Of a stretch of 64,000 nt of DNA, positions 22,870 through 35,430 are shown piece after piece (position 1 is the stretch's first letter; each line of letters begins with the position of its first letter). The DNA comes from Dipteris shenzhenensis (lineage: Eukaryota > Polypodiophyta > Polypodiopsida > Gleicheniales), in the NCBI GenBank assembly GCA_047967505.1, contig CM106539.1; one strand, written 5' to 3'. The notes beneath the pieces are model-generated. The model did not search any database. It was not told the origin of the DNA and worked only from the letters and a program-made list of their open reading frames with translations. The position numbers and the translations under genes were made by a program.

Positions 22870-24417
22870 TGTGCGGGTTAAAGGTCACTGTGCCTTTACC
22901 CCGGTTATGTACAATACTCAAACACATATATAAATGAATGAAAAAGAAGATCAGGATGTTCTGCACCCACGAAAACTTGTGTGGCTCTTTGTTTCCCTCT
23001 CTCCCTCTTTTGTTCTTGCTTCCATTGAGAGTACTCTCAACTGACCAGTATCAGAGCCCGGGTGATCTAGCTGAGCGTGCATGAATGCTTGAAGCTCAGC
23101 AGCTCTGTGGGAGGAAGGAGAAGCTCCGTGGGAAGCTTTGTGGGTGACTTTACTTGCATCCGAGTGTGCAGAGACCTTGGAGGAACCATTGGAAAAGTCA
23201 CTTTGGTTTTGCGAAGTGGTTTTGAGAGCCTGTTAAGTGTTTTCAAAGAAAAAGTCGTTTTTTGAGCTTTTTCCTGTTGCCTTCGATGACAGAGACTCCG
23301 TATTGACTTATAGAGGCAACTATTGCTTGCTTTTAGCGTCCACTTCACTTCAGGAGCTTGGAAACACCTTCATTCTTGAATCTAGGATCATTCCATTGGA
23401 TTTCTGACTCACTGTGTTAGTTTCTGCGTTTTTCTGCCTGGGTGTTGGAACTCAAGTTTGGAGCAACGATTTGCAGATCTGTCAGTTCCGATGGACTCAA
23501 GAGGTCTTAAAACTTCTATGTTGCTCATCATTCACACTCCGGTGGAGTTTACAAACAGCTCTGTTTCCAAAAACGTTTTTCAGTCCTAAGTTGGACCTTG
23601 TGATTGAGACCACAGTTTCCAAAACCATCTGTCTCATTGGGTTTCGGATGCCTAAAAACCCCTACCTGTCAGTTCTTATGCAATTCGGTGGAGGATTTTC
23701 AGAGTTATAGATCTCTATGTATCCGATTTTGTCTCTCTGTTATGCATTTTTCATTCTAAGGTTTTGAAACCTTAGATTTATGCCACATGGCAGTGGATAA
23801 GTGTTGACTCCCATTTCTCACTCATTGGTTGGGATTTTGGAGTTTTTGCAGATGAGAGATATTTGCAGATTTTCTTGTTGAGTCCGATTCTGCAATGGCG
23901 CCCATGTTTTGAGACATCTCAGGTTCTATTTTCAGTAGCAGTCATTACCGTGGGACTATGATTTCTTGAGCATACCTTATGCAAATCACTCCGGTTGCAG
24001 TTTGAGTAGTGTGCGCTCATTCGTGGTGTGCATTGGGTTGCAGTGGATGATTTATAGGCCATTTGGATGCATTGCGGTCCTTATTGGATGCGCTGATAGG
24101 CGCAAATTGCCTTGTGGGATGCTATTTTTATGGATGCTTTGCACATGGATGCTATTTTATGCTGAGCGACAGCTTTGACACATTGCAGGTGATGCACTGA
24201 TAGTGCTATGCTCTCTTGGATGAGATATTATTAATGCATATGCCAGTGGACGGTGTTTATGCTTGAATCATTTGGCACTTATTGGCATTTTGGATTGCCA
24301 TTGCAGTTGGCATTTTCTTTTGGGCCAGATTTGCTCATATGAATGCATAGTATATGCACATGAGTCAGATGCTTTGAGACATGAGTTTTGGTGATATTTC
24401 ACTGTATTGTGACATAC
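22870..24417 (+). mobile_element. Copia family B, copy B3: 5' LTR plus leader only
   Basis: A plus-strand 170-base LTR (22870-23039) is followed by an altered primer site (ccagtatcagagcc at about 23045) and about 1.37 kb of leader that aligns with the B1 leader. Homology stops at 24417, before gag. It sits in the gag gene of B2. Neither its own coding region nor the rest of B2 follows, so a later deletion or recombination removed both. Confidence 0.85.
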
Positions 24418-24639
24418 TGTATAGTCCCCCCACTTGGTTGTTAGCCTTAGTTCTAGAGATCCCCTAGGCAGTGAACTGGGTTTCTCTGGAACAGGCCGAT
24501 TCTTTCTTTCATCCTTTTTCGGTTTTTTCCATACTCAGTACCTTCGGGGCTGCTATCTTGTATGAAATCTTTCAAGCATTAATAGAAGGTTTCTTTCTTT
24601 GGAATATATATATATATATATATAGCATTTATGTCATCA
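24418..24639. other. unassigned sequence with a (TA)n tract
   Basis: Begins TGTATAGTCCCCCCACTTGG at the B3 breakpoint and holds about ten TA units near 24605-24625. It may be another element's end, but no partner copy was seen. Confidence 0.3.
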
Positions 24640-25700
24640 CTTTTGAAGTATTGGCCCAATTTTTTTATTGGTGGTCATCACTTTTGAAGTATTAGCCCAA
24701 TATTTTAATTGGCACTTTAAAGATGTTGGTCCTCGATAGGGGATTCCACTCTTTCGGAGTCCAAAGGTTCTTGGGTCACTATTTGCCCGTTCATCCAAGA
24801 AAAGAGATCCCTTTAACCTCCCTCCAAAAGAGTAGAGTTTTCTCTTAATAATGTTGCAACACTTTAGTTGAGAGGAATGCAACTAGACCTACTACATCTT
24901 AAGGTTGCATAAATGGATCAAAGCCAACCGTATTCCGGTAATATAATCATTAAGGGATTCTGTCTCCTTTTGTTTAACCTTGTATAATAGTAAATTAGGC
25001 TCCACTTGAATCCACTAGTGGCAAAACCCACTATGAATGCTTTTCATAGGGTATCCCAATTGATTTTCTCCTCTAGATTTAGAGCCTTGAACCACTACTT
25101 GGCCTTGCCATCTAGGCTCATACCAAAGGCATTCACCTTATCTAGGTCTCCAATATCCCAAATGTTTCACAAATCTATTCACACCTTTTCACATGGGACA
25201 CAGGATCTCCTTCACCTAGGAATTTTGTGATTAGTTTAGAGATCGTGAGACTAGTTTACTCCTCAAGGGATTAGTTTCCCTTTTTGTAAAGGCGGTGGCA
25301 AGGACCCCCTTCCTAGGGCTTACACTAAGATCCTTGTGGCTTCATATGAAAGAACTATCTATGCTATAGGAGGGTTTATAGGTTGGGGAGACATCGCTCG
25401 ATACATGGGTTGTCCCGATGGGGGGTTCCGAAAATATGACAGCCAAACAAAAGTAGGGTTTGTTGAACCCAACCAGGCATTGGGTGACAAGGCTGGAAAA
25501 GCCTCATAGGTTGCATCAACAATGCCCTAGGAAGTGGCATATTTATACCTGGCACAGGTCTATATGGAGCAAATGACACATATGGAGCCCCTTCTAGGCC
25601 TCTTTCCCAATTTGGATATGGTGGAGGTTGGGACACCAAAAAATATGGGTAGTGTAGCCTCCCTTGAATTATTCTAATCATTCAGTTGTGTCCCTAGACT
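24640..25700 (-). pseudogene. Ty3/gypsy gag remnant
   Basis: On the minus strand a Pro/Tyr-rich N-terminal segment (YPYFLVSQPPPYPNWERG at about 25655-25600) comes first. It is followed by KLITKFLGEGDPVSHVKR (about 25240), DKVNAFGMSLDGKAK near 25130, WFKALNLEEKINWDTL and KAFIVGFATSGFKW. This is the arrangement of the retrotransposon Gag capsid domain. Several stops replace Gln or Trp (for example after AK and after DTL). No pol follows. Confidence 0.7.
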
Positions 25701-25756
25701 TTGTGGCCAGTAGATCCTTGATAATCTAGGATCAAATGTATCATTGTATCAGGGTC

Positions 25757-26046
25757 CTCCCTCAAAGAAGCACACATGCAATGTCTATCACTTATTACTA
25801 ATGTGGATGAAATTGGTGCACTCCACATATCTTCTATCATAGATGATTGTGTTGAGGCCTACAACTCCACTAGCACTCTGTTTTGCCCAGCAAATGAATT
25901 TCACTCCACATATGTTCCCTCAAAGAAGCACACATGCAATGTCTATCACTTATTACTAATGTGGATGAAATTGGTGCACTCCACATATCTTCTATCGTAG
26001 ATGATTGTGTTGAGGCCTACAACTCCACTAGCACTCTGTTTTGACC
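25757..26046. repeat. 158-base tandem duplication
   Basis: Two direct units start at 25757 and 25915; the second is partial, about 130 bases. They are nearly identical (atcatagat versus atcgtagat), so the event is recent. Confidence 0.9.
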
Positions 26047-27364
26047 AAAGTTTCCAGACGCTGTGGTGGAAGGAGTGGGGATTGGAATCGAGCTTAGCTA
26101 GAGTTAGGGGACATCAAGGCTATGACATTACGCTCTTGCCCATCTCTTTGTTGAAACTCATGGAGTCCTTGGAACCTGATGTGTTAGTTTGGGATGGTTA
26201 GTGTACTGGTTCATGTGAATGTAGAACTGAGTTTTTGTATTGGATTGAGGAAAATCTGGGCAATAGCTAGACATGATATTATTAGAAGCACTTTCTTTTG
26301 GTTTAGGATCAGCCCTACAAGCACCCTGCCATTCCAAAACTTAGGTGCATGTAGGTATGAAAGTATGAATGAGCACCTTGACAGGCACCGGTTGTCAAAG
26401 TAAGAGCCAATGGTAGTCAACAAGCTAATATAGTATAGTGGTAAATTAGCTATAACCCAGCTACTAAATTAGCAATTTAGTGCTCTAAATTGCTTTAACC
26501 CAGCTACTACCGAATTAGCAATTCAACCTGCATTTTAACCCTCCAGAAAAGGGGAAGCGCAAGAAGGCCCCACCAGGATAAAGCACCACTTAGAGCAACG
26601 TGCTGAATTGCACCTCAATTCAGCATGGTAATGAGTTAAACTTAATTTAGTGTGATGTACACTTGCCTCTTTTGGATGTTGCAATTGGATATTTTCCGGA
26701 TTTTGATGTTTACACCATGAATATTCTAATCCTAGCAATTTTTAGAAGCACTTTGAGTGCAAGGGATCTCCCTCAATTTCTACAATGAAACCTTCACTCC
26801 CTTTTGAAATTTTTGGATACCAATTTTAGGGTTTTAGGGAATCAACATCCTAGTAAAAATTGGCTAACTAATGGTGCTAACTTGGTGGAGACTGAGTTGG
26901 CACATTAAATGTGCTAACTAGCAGTTAGGTCAAAATGTCAAGGATTAGGTGTGTTAGAGCTAGTTTAGTGCAATGGATAAGCTAATTTAGTGTACATTGA
27001 ATTAGAAGCTATCCCAACATCATCCCGTTTCTCACATAGCTCATCGACTGGCTTTTTGTGATTTCTAGAGTTTTGTTGAGTTTTGTGCAGTGCTTCCTAG
27101 CCTAGGGGAATGCTAAACTACTACTCTACCTAGGGAAGCAAACAAATAACAAAAACAACTCATTTTAAACAAGCATTTTTTGTGGGTGTTTCCAAGACGT
27201 GACAGCTTTGTCACCTTAGACTACTTCAAAATTCACACACCTATCATTTTTTGATGTTTTTAATAGGTAGCATCCAAGCTTTAGCAATCATCTAAACTAC
27301 CTTTTCCTATGATTTGACAACCAAAAATGCTTGAAAATCACTTCAACTAACTCAAAAAAACTTA
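26047..27364. other. AT-rich spacer, no gene seen
   Basis: Repeated phrases such as aattagcaattcaac and cccagctacta around 26450-26530 suggest an old element, but no boundaries could be set. Confidence 0.35.
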
Positions 27365-27372
27365 AACCCTCC

Positions 27373-27621
27373 CTCGGGGGGGTCACTATGTATAAACCAG
27401 CCTCTATATGACATGCGTTCAAGGCCTATTTTTAAAATCCCTTATCTGTAAATTTTTCATAAATAAAATTTACCCCTTTTCTATACAAATCTATAAATTT
27501 TTCCCAAAACTATTTGAAATAGTCCCTTATGTATATATATTTATGTAAATTTTAGAAATAAAAAATATCCTTCTGTTGAACTCACATGATAGGGTTACAT
27601 ATGATGAGTGACCCCCCCAAG
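27373..27621. mobile_element. MITE M1, copy 1 (hAT-like signature)
   Basis: 249 bases with terminal inverted repeats CTCGGGGGGGTCACT / AGTGACCCCCCCAAG (one mismatch). It is flanked by an exact 8-base target duplication, aaccctcc at 27365-27372 and 27622-27629. The interior is AT-rich and non-coding. A second copy lies at 60479-60725 in reverse orientation. Eight-base duplications are typical of hAT transposons, so it was probably moved by a hAT transposase. Confidence 0.88.
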
Positions 27622-27629
27622 AACCCTCC

Positions 27630-28646
27630 TCTTTTCACTCACACCTTTCCTACACTCCAAAACCAATAGCTTTTGTTACTCTACTTAGCATTGGACAATG
27701 CGAATATGATGAGAGACAATGCAAGCAAAAGGGTACCAAGAACCTCCATGGCAATGATGTCAAAAATGTGTGATGACTCATATGTCATGGGGATTAGCTG
27801 ATACACCAATGAGATAATCCCTCGAAACAACTCTGGGTGAATAGCAATGCATGCAAATGTCATCCGCTAGTGTCACTCTAGCAACTCTCAGATTGTTGCA
27901 ATTGTGAATCCATACGAGAAGAGGAGAGGAGGAAGGGGCAAGGGGAAAGTAGAGGGAAGGGAGAGAGAATGCAAGGGGAAGACAAAGGGGGAAGGGGACA
28001 TGTAATTTATGAAAGGCATGGAAGGGAAACAAGAACACACTATCAGAAAGAAGAGAGCTTGTTGAGAGCAAACAACAAGTAAAGACTAAGGTCATCCATT
28101 TGGCCTTTTATACATGTCACCTTTTGAAGGGAGGGACAACCCTATACTCTCTTCCTACACTATGTCACCTCCTAGTTTTTACAATCTTCTTGCGTTGTCT
28201 ACAAGGAAAATCTAACAAAATCCTAACTTTTGAGAATACAAAGGAAGGTACAAGATATGGTGGTGTCAACCAATTTGGTTAACACAACTTCAACTTCTAC
28301 GTTTGCATTTTATGACTTTTGGCCTAGTAAATGCACTTGTTATGCATCAAAGTCTCTTGGATGATTGATTTAGGAACTTGTTATCAAGAGATCTTATAAT
28401 TTTCATGGATTATTTGGATTGGGGGATACTCGTCCCTATTTTTAGATGAATATGTGAGCTATGGTATTTGAAAATGGTTGGGGTTACTCAATTGCTTTGA
28501 ATCCTTAGAAATGAATGTTCAAGGTACCCTATATAATACTACTTAGTCACATGTTTAATTATCAAGGGATCCAATGGAACAAAGAAAGTTTTGTATATAT
28601 GAGAGCTTCTAGATCCTACCAATGTGCCTCTATTGCATAGTTTTTT
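27630..28646. other. spacer, no gene seen
   Basis: A purine-rich stretch at 27915-28000 gives a pyrimidine-biased false frame on the minus strand. Confidence 0.4.
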
Positions 28647-29030
28647 GGGAGGAGTAGGGTACTCATTTATAGAGGAGTAGGGTACTATCGATGATTTATA
28701 AATAGTATGATATTTAAAAAATTTCTACAATAATGATGCTTTATATACATGGGCTCAAGAATACGATGGGAATTGGATAAGGAATTTAATGAGCTAAAAT
28801 AGATATTTGGTTATAATGAACTATCTTCTATTGGGAGTTTTTTTGGGAGGAGTAGGATGCTATCTATGATTTATAAAATAGTATGATATTAAAACACTCC
28901 TATTCAAAGGTGTCTAAAACAATGATGCTCTATATACATGGGATCAAGAATATGATGGGAATTGGATAAGGTATTTAATGAGCTAAAATAGATACTTGGT
29001 TATAACAAACTAACACCATTCTCTATGTAG
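28647..29030. repeat. 198-base tandem duplication, diverged
   Basis: gggaggagtagg starts units at 28647 and 28845. The units share atacatggg(c/a)tcaagaata and agctaaaatagata with small indels. Confidence 0.85.
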
Positions 29031-29774
29031 ACAATCAAGAAGTATTTGAAATCATAGTTAATTAGTGGTATGTCAACATCCCTCTAGTCATAGTCACCTT
29101 TGTTCCAAGTACCAAACCTCTCATGCCTCTCTAGTTTCTCAACACCTCTGTAGTCCTATTCTCCTTCATTATAAGCACCATACCTTACATGCTATCCCTT
29201 CCCCGTACCGTAGTCAAGGATCCTATGCACAATGTAGTTCTAACCACCTTCATAACAAGTAACAAACCTCACATGCCATGCATTAGTAAAGGCTCATATG
29301 TACAACATCATTCTCACCAATAGACTTCAAGCCCATGGCTCTTAGGCATCCATATCTAGGCTATGCTCATCATCTCATCCATTGTCCCAATCCAAGTCAT
29401 TTCATTTATAGTGGGCTACACATTATCTTTTTTTATCCCATATGATAGCTCTTTTGAAAGAAATATTTCCTCCTTAAGTTCTGTGACCTATAGTACCTTC
29501 TTCAACCATTGGCTAAGATCTAAAACCATGAGCATACTAAGCTCATGAACCTGAAAAGCATGCAAGAATCTAGCATGATCACCTAGTGTCATGACAACAA
29601 GATTATGCATCCCATAGAGCTTTAAAAGCCTCTAGTACTCAGGTCCTATTGTCTTGTGTTGTGCTCAATAGAGCTCATAGACTATGCACTTTGTGACCCT
29701 ATGGTAGACAAGGCAAAGAAAGAATGCCACATGGTGCCTTCGCCTTAGCCCTATCCTAGTTCACCACTAGGAAG
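29031..29774. other. spacer, no gene seen
   Basis: No motif recognised. Confidence 0.4.
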
Positions 29775-29875
29775 ACACCTAAACCACCATGTGGCAAATA
29801 AGATAAATGGTCAAATAGGGAAAACACCTTAAACCACCATGTGGAAGATAAGATAAGTGGTCAAATAAGGACACA
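29775..29875. repeat. 50-base tandem duplication
   Basis: aaaccaccatgtgg recurs at 29781 and 29831 with matching flanks. Confidence 0.85.
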
Positions 29876-32292
29876 TGCTAGAGTGTAATCCACACAATTT
29901 CTCAACACATAGTAGATAATGGATTGTCTAAAAATTGACATGTGGGAATGCTATCCATGTGGCATCTATCATACAAAGGGAATTTAGTCCAATAAGCTCA
30001 CAAAGGACACATCTATGTTAGATGTGGCTTAAATGTCCTAAGCATCTAATCAAACTCAAAGGACCAAATGCAACAAAACCTAAACTAGATGCACATCGTT
30101 ACCCTTAAGTCCTTTCAGACCATGCATGTCCTTAAGCCAAATGGATTTGAACCATAAATTGCCATATTTTCACCTCATTTTGAAAGGTTGTAGCTCAACA
30201 ATTGAATCCAAACCACACTTCTCATGCATAATTGCAAACTTGATCATTTAAGAAGAAGAAATATCCATAGAGATAGACATACAATGGTAACTCTTCATTC
30301 ATGGCCAAAGTCATGGAAACTGAAGAAGCAATATCATCCAGAAAATAAAAAATGGCAAGATGCTAGGGATGAGAAGGATAGTTCCCTCTCATTTCACAGT
30401 CAACTCTTATTTTTTTCTAGCTCTAACTTTGATAGAATGGTCCTTTGTTCTTAAACACCCAATGTCTATTGGGTGTGGTGATCTACCCTTTGCCATACAA
30501 CCTTCTTAATTTTGGGCACAATATGCACAGTTTGTGGGACTATGATGTTGCGTAGTATGTAAATCATCATTTCACTATTATTGTCACACATTCAATTGCC
30601 ACTATATTGTGCCTTGAGTTGGCTGGAGGTTGGCCCCGACATTGATAATTATTGTAGTGCCACCACACATCCTTTTCAAGATGATTGACTATTGAACCTT
30701 TGCAAAAAATGATGCTATATATTGTCCTTATTGATTATTCTTTTGAGTTTCTTTGCCATCTTGTGGATTGCACTCTTCTATACTCCTTTATGTATTGCCA
30801 TCACCTCCTCTTGTGAATTTTATTAAAACCAAAATGTATGGACTTTCAATAGTTTATTTTTGAATATTTGTCAAGAGGGAAGGTTGAAGAAAGGCCCTTC
30901 ATAGGCAACACAATTAGTCACCCTCACACCTAATGAGATAAAGCTAAATGATGAACAAAATAAGGGGGAAATAGAATGAATTTTGAAGGGGATCCTTTTG
31001 AACTAAACAAAAAGGACTTAGGATCACAACCTAGCCTAGGAGCATGAACTTGGTACTTTGACACCACTGGAGTTGAAAGTTCATTTTTTAAATCATGAAG
31101 AGACTAAATTAGTTGGTCACAATGTAAAAGCTAAGCACCAGCTAGTTAGCTCGATTCTTTGTAAATGAACTTGAACATGGAATGTAGCACACGGAGCCGT
31201 AGGTTTCCTACAATGTGTCTTACCTAAAACCATATCCATAATAGTTCCAATCCCGCTTTTAAATGGGGCATGAAATGTTTAGGATTAGTTCAACAATGCT
31301 TCATGTTTGTAGCAAAGTTAACATCTAGTAGAGATACCTAGTGATAACGTTAGATGACATTTGGTAGAGATATCTAGAAATACGTGAGATTATTATCTAC
31401 TTTATGTATGTTAGATGTGCATACATAATAAATTGGTTGGTCCTAATATGCTGCTTGATGACTTTCATTCTTGAACTAATTAGATTTGGAAGCAGAGTGG
31501 TTGCAAATGCAAAAATTAAGGTAAGCGGGAGTGGCATAGATGTAATTTAATTAAGTGTTCCAGAGAGTTCACAGTTCCAAAAGGTTCCAAAGAGTTCAGC
31601 ATTCGAGAAGGTTCCTCACACAGCAGCTATATAGGAGAGGACGGGCAAAGAGGGAGATCCAAGGTAGATTGGGAGGGAGAGCCAAGCTTCCAAGGCAGAG
31701 AGGGGGCCAAGTGGAGGGAGAGGGGAGGGGGAGAGATGAAGGGAGGAGAAGCAAAGAGGGGATCGCGATAGAGGACAACGAAAATAGGGGAGTCGAACAA
31801 CTTTTATTAATAGGTAGAGTGAATAGGGGAGTAAGTGTAGAAATATAAATATTGCTACACTTGCTAGAATGTATTCCATTCTAAGACATGGAATCATTCA
31901 TTATCCATGATCTCCATATTACAAATTAGGTTACCCAATTGATACCATGTCTCACCCAACCAAAATTTATGAAAAACATACTTTTTCTAGATATTTTGCT
32001 TGTTCCTTTCTCTTTCAAAGACTTGGATATTTTTCTTGCTCCTTGTGGCAATTAATTTGGTTCCATTAATTTAACAACATTCTATTTCATTCTCACGAGA
32101 GAACAATATATGAATTAGAAGAGGAAGAGGATAGGACATGTAAATGTGCAATCTATCAAGTATATTTGTTTTTAATTTTTCTTGGTAGCGAGATTAGGAC
32201 TCAAGGACAAGAAATTAAAATATCAACATCAACATCAAGGAAGAGAATAATTACGACCAAACTCTTCCAAACATACAAAGTTATGAGTTTAG
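29876..32292. other. spacer, possibly intron of the PEX12-like gene
   Basis: I searched for the missing PEX12 membrane and RING exons on the minus strand and did not recognise any. A purine-rich block at 31600-31800 gives false frames. Confidence 0.3.
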
Positions 32293-32363
32293 TCATCAAG
32301 AATGGGGGATAAACTTTAGTAAATATTTTCATCAAGAATGGGGGATACGTTAGTAAATATTTT
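32293..32363. repeat. 36-base tandem duplication
   Basis: tcatcaagaatgggggata begins at 32293 and again at 32329. Confidence 0.85.
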
Positions 32364-32469
32364 CATTACTAGATATGAATTGATGGGTATAGTAGAAGAT
32401 AACTTATGGATAAAAAGTACAAGTATCAAGAAAAAGTGATACTAAAAAAATGAGCTCCTCTGGACATAC

Positions 32470-33701
32470 CTTGTGTCATAGTGTTGATCCACGGATATAG
32501 TTGTAAAACCCTATGCCTGGACGCTGGGCTCTGCGATCCATTAGTGATTTCTTTATGATAAGCTTTGTATGCTTGTTGGAATTTTAAGTTCACATAGGGT
32601 AGTACAACCTGCAATGTTGAGGTTAGCATAGTAAGGAATGGGCACTCACTCCTTATGGTTTATACATGTAGAAAAAGAGAGAGCTTGCTAATATAAATTT
32701 AACATGTGAAAGAGTAAACTAAGCCATTTACGTCTTTCTAACGAGGGAGGGCTCTATAACTTGTAAAGGAATCAGCGTGGCATTCCCAAATTTCCTCATA
32801 ACTTGCCAATTGGTGCAATTTTATTCCTTACTTGAGGCACATGCTTTTTATTATTATTACTATATTGTAGTTGATGAAATATGACTTCTTCAATGTTTTT
32901 CACATTCAACTGTTCTTCATCATCCATGTCCCTTGATGAGCTTCACCTTGGGTTGCTTCAAGTCTTAACATGTCAAATGAATCTGTTTTTGTAGAGTTCA
33001 CATCAACAGGCAGTCCATGAAGGGCACGCACCAGAAATACTAAGGAGAGTCTTCTCTGATTTCTGGTTAACAGTGGCTGGCCTCTACCACCTAAGGATTT
33101 GTCCACCGGTCGCCTTCTCAGACCATGCAACCTTTCAGCAAATGACGCATCTGCATAAATGCATCAAGATTCAACAACCCGTTCAATGGTTTAATCAATT
33201 GTTCCACCGTTTTTGGCAATTTGATGCATGTGAGGACAGTGGAGGACAGTGGCTTACCGTTGGTTTCGAGACTTCGGCCTTCTACCATCAGCATGAGCAG
33301 AGCAAAGACTTCGTCACCATTCTCCTTTAATAAATGTAGACCTGGACGTCTCTGCGTCAGTACCTACAGGCAATGCATAAAATTACATCCGCCTGTGCTT
33401 TTCATCGTCCCTATGTCGTTAATTCAGCATCTCGTTTTCAAAATGACCCGACGAAATCCTTCGGCAACGCTGATACTCAATTGTGATACGTATTAGAATG
33501 GTCCGCAGCATTTGCACCATATTTTCAAAACAAAATACGTTCCAGGAAGACGACAACCGTGGACACTTTCTGATGGGAAAGAAAGTACAACAACTCAAGA
33601 AGCTTTCCACTACAGCCCGGATAAGGGTACTGTACCTCCAAAGTCCGTCGCAAGGTAAGGGGTACTTGCTGCACTGCCTTCATTTCTCCTAGTGACGCCA
33701 T
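32470..33701 (-). CDS. PEX12: PEX12-like peroxisome assembly RING peroxin, exons 1-4 (5' part)
   Basis: Four minus-strand exons join in phase: 33636-33701, 33258-33363, 33032-33150 and 32470-32608, with GT-AG introns of 272, 107 and 423 bases. The start ATG at 33701 gives MASLGEMKAVQQVPLTLRR. Later motifs are ENGDEVFALLMLMVEGRSLE, FAERLHGLRRRPVDK (split codon Asp before ASF), RRLSLVFL and VVLPYVNLKFQQAYKAYHKE. These match the N-terminal Pex2/Pex12 region of plant PEX12, a peroxisomal membrane ubiquitin ligase subunit needed for PEX5 recycling and matrix import. The 143 residues seen are roughly a third of the usual length of about 390. The linker before YPWIN is shorter than in Arabidopsis. 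The C-terminal membrane and RING exons were not found. An additional upstream exon cannot be excluded. Confidence 0.8.
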
Positions 33702-35280
33702 GTCTCATGAGATCAATCTGCAGATCTCTAAAGGGAAGGCAAATCCCTGCTCTTCGATGATCCTAACTTCTCTAAGAGAGGCCCATGTGTTTCTAATTCC
33801 TACACGTATATGTAAACGTCGAAAATAAATTATCTTCAGCCTGCTTCAAGCAATACTTCTTACAAATCAGTTCTGGTAATGGCCAGAGCAAACAGGACGA
33901 AGAAGCGTCTTGGGCAAAGGAGTGAAGGCAATCGAAAGTGGGCTGGTGTAAGGCGATGGCGTAATGATGGGTGATAGCCATGGTTGTGAGCAAAACGGCA
34001 ATGCATGGCGTTGAGGGGTGGGCATCCAAGATGCTGCGTTAGGGACACCTATTGTCGTGAACTTACTCCAATAAAAAATTGTGATGTGGAAAATACTCCA
34101 CACTATGATTCCTTACAGGGAAAAGCTTAGCGGAGTGCTTCCACATCATTCTTCGGCATTATCGGGCATTTGTCAAAAGTCGTTCCCATGAACTGCAATG
34201 TTCCAATTCGCCAGGAAAACTTGCACAACTGGTGAGAAAACGTGCATGGACATTGGCTATATGCAACTTGGCCCTAAAATGCCCGGGTGGAAGGCCCTTT
34301 CTCCTTCTTTTGTAGAACGTAGAAATGTCAACTTTTACCCCCTTAATAAATCGAGGCAGCGAGTGGGCCTTAATAATAAGTAGCAATTACGCCCAACTAG
34401 CCCTTAGTGAAAATGGGTTGGCAACTCCAGCTATTTTTTCTTTCATATAGAAAGGTTGCTTTGAGAAAGAGCTAATTTGAGCCAAATTAGGCCTAAGGCT
34501 TTGTGTGGAGTGGATTCCATATGCCATGTACTGTGTCTTATGAGAGTGAAACATAGACAAGGTGGAGAGGGTGGGGGGTTTGGATGGGTAAGGGCAAGGG
34601 CAAATATGGATGCTTGGACCAGACATAAAGAGATGGCTTTGATGTCCTCATGAGCACTCTTTTGAGGGGGCAAATGAAGCACATTCTTTGAGAAGAGGGT
34701 TGTAGCTCATATTGGCTTCGAAAGGAAGGTTCAACTCCCTACATGATGGGACCTCAATGAGGAGTAACACCTGGAGTGATGAGGAAATAAAGAGGGGGGA
34801 TGAGTAGGTTGTGATATGAGCAACACATTGGTTATCTTGTGGGTAGCACATGTGTCCCCTTCTTAGTTTTACCAACCAACAATTTTTGGTCAGCCAAATA
34901 GGCCAATAAGCTTGTGGGTCGATGAAATCAAGTCTGGTTAGCAACATTTTGTCAACCAACTAGGCCCATAGGTCTATGGGTTGATAAATCCAAGGACTAG
35001 TCAACCAAAATAAGGCAAAATGGCCAGTTTGGGAGGGCATGGAACCCTACATAAAGGGTCCCCCAAGGAGTAGATAAATAGATAAACCATCCATTTTGTG
35101 GAGTGCATCTCAATTATTTGAAGAAATTTTTGGCAGATGTACGGAGTTGGATGTAGCAAAGGCACAAGCAGAGAGTCCATCCAATAGGTCGTAACGGAGT
35201 CTACGACTCATCATAGGAGTAGAACACCCATAGTAGAAGAATAGGTAAAGAGGCATGATTCTACATATCCAAATGATAAA
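33702..35280. other. upstream region of the PEX12-like gene, intergenic
   Basis: Short overlapping frames on both strands without recognisable motifs. The promoter and 5' untranslated region of the minus-strand gene should lie near 33702-34150, but no single element could be assigned. Confidence 0.35.
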
Positions 35281-35430
35281 TACTTCAAAGGAGGCCCAAG
35301 TCATCTTGAGAGCTTGTACAAGGAATAGATACTTCAAATGAGGCCCAGGTCATCTTGAAAACTTGTACAAGGAATAGATACTTGAAAAGGAGGCCCATAT
35401 CACCTTGAAAGCTTGCACAAGACAAACAAC
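35281..35430. repeat. 49-50-base repeat, three tandem units
   Basis: gaggccca starts at 35290, 35340 and 35390; each unit has tacttcaaa...gaggcccaggtcatcttgaaaacttgtacaaggaata with growing divergence. Confidence 0.88.

Noticed and set aside
23414-24178. Open frames after the B3 LTR
   Set aside because: They lie in the retroelement leader and are not conserved as frames in the B1 leader.
31555-31897. Arg/Gly-rich plus-strand frame at 31555 and its minus-strand shadow
   Set aside because: Purine-biased low-complexity DNA, no recognisable protein.
33419-34103. Several short frames around the PEX12 start
   Set aside because: No motif; the coding exons are defined by homology and phase-matched splice sites in another frame.
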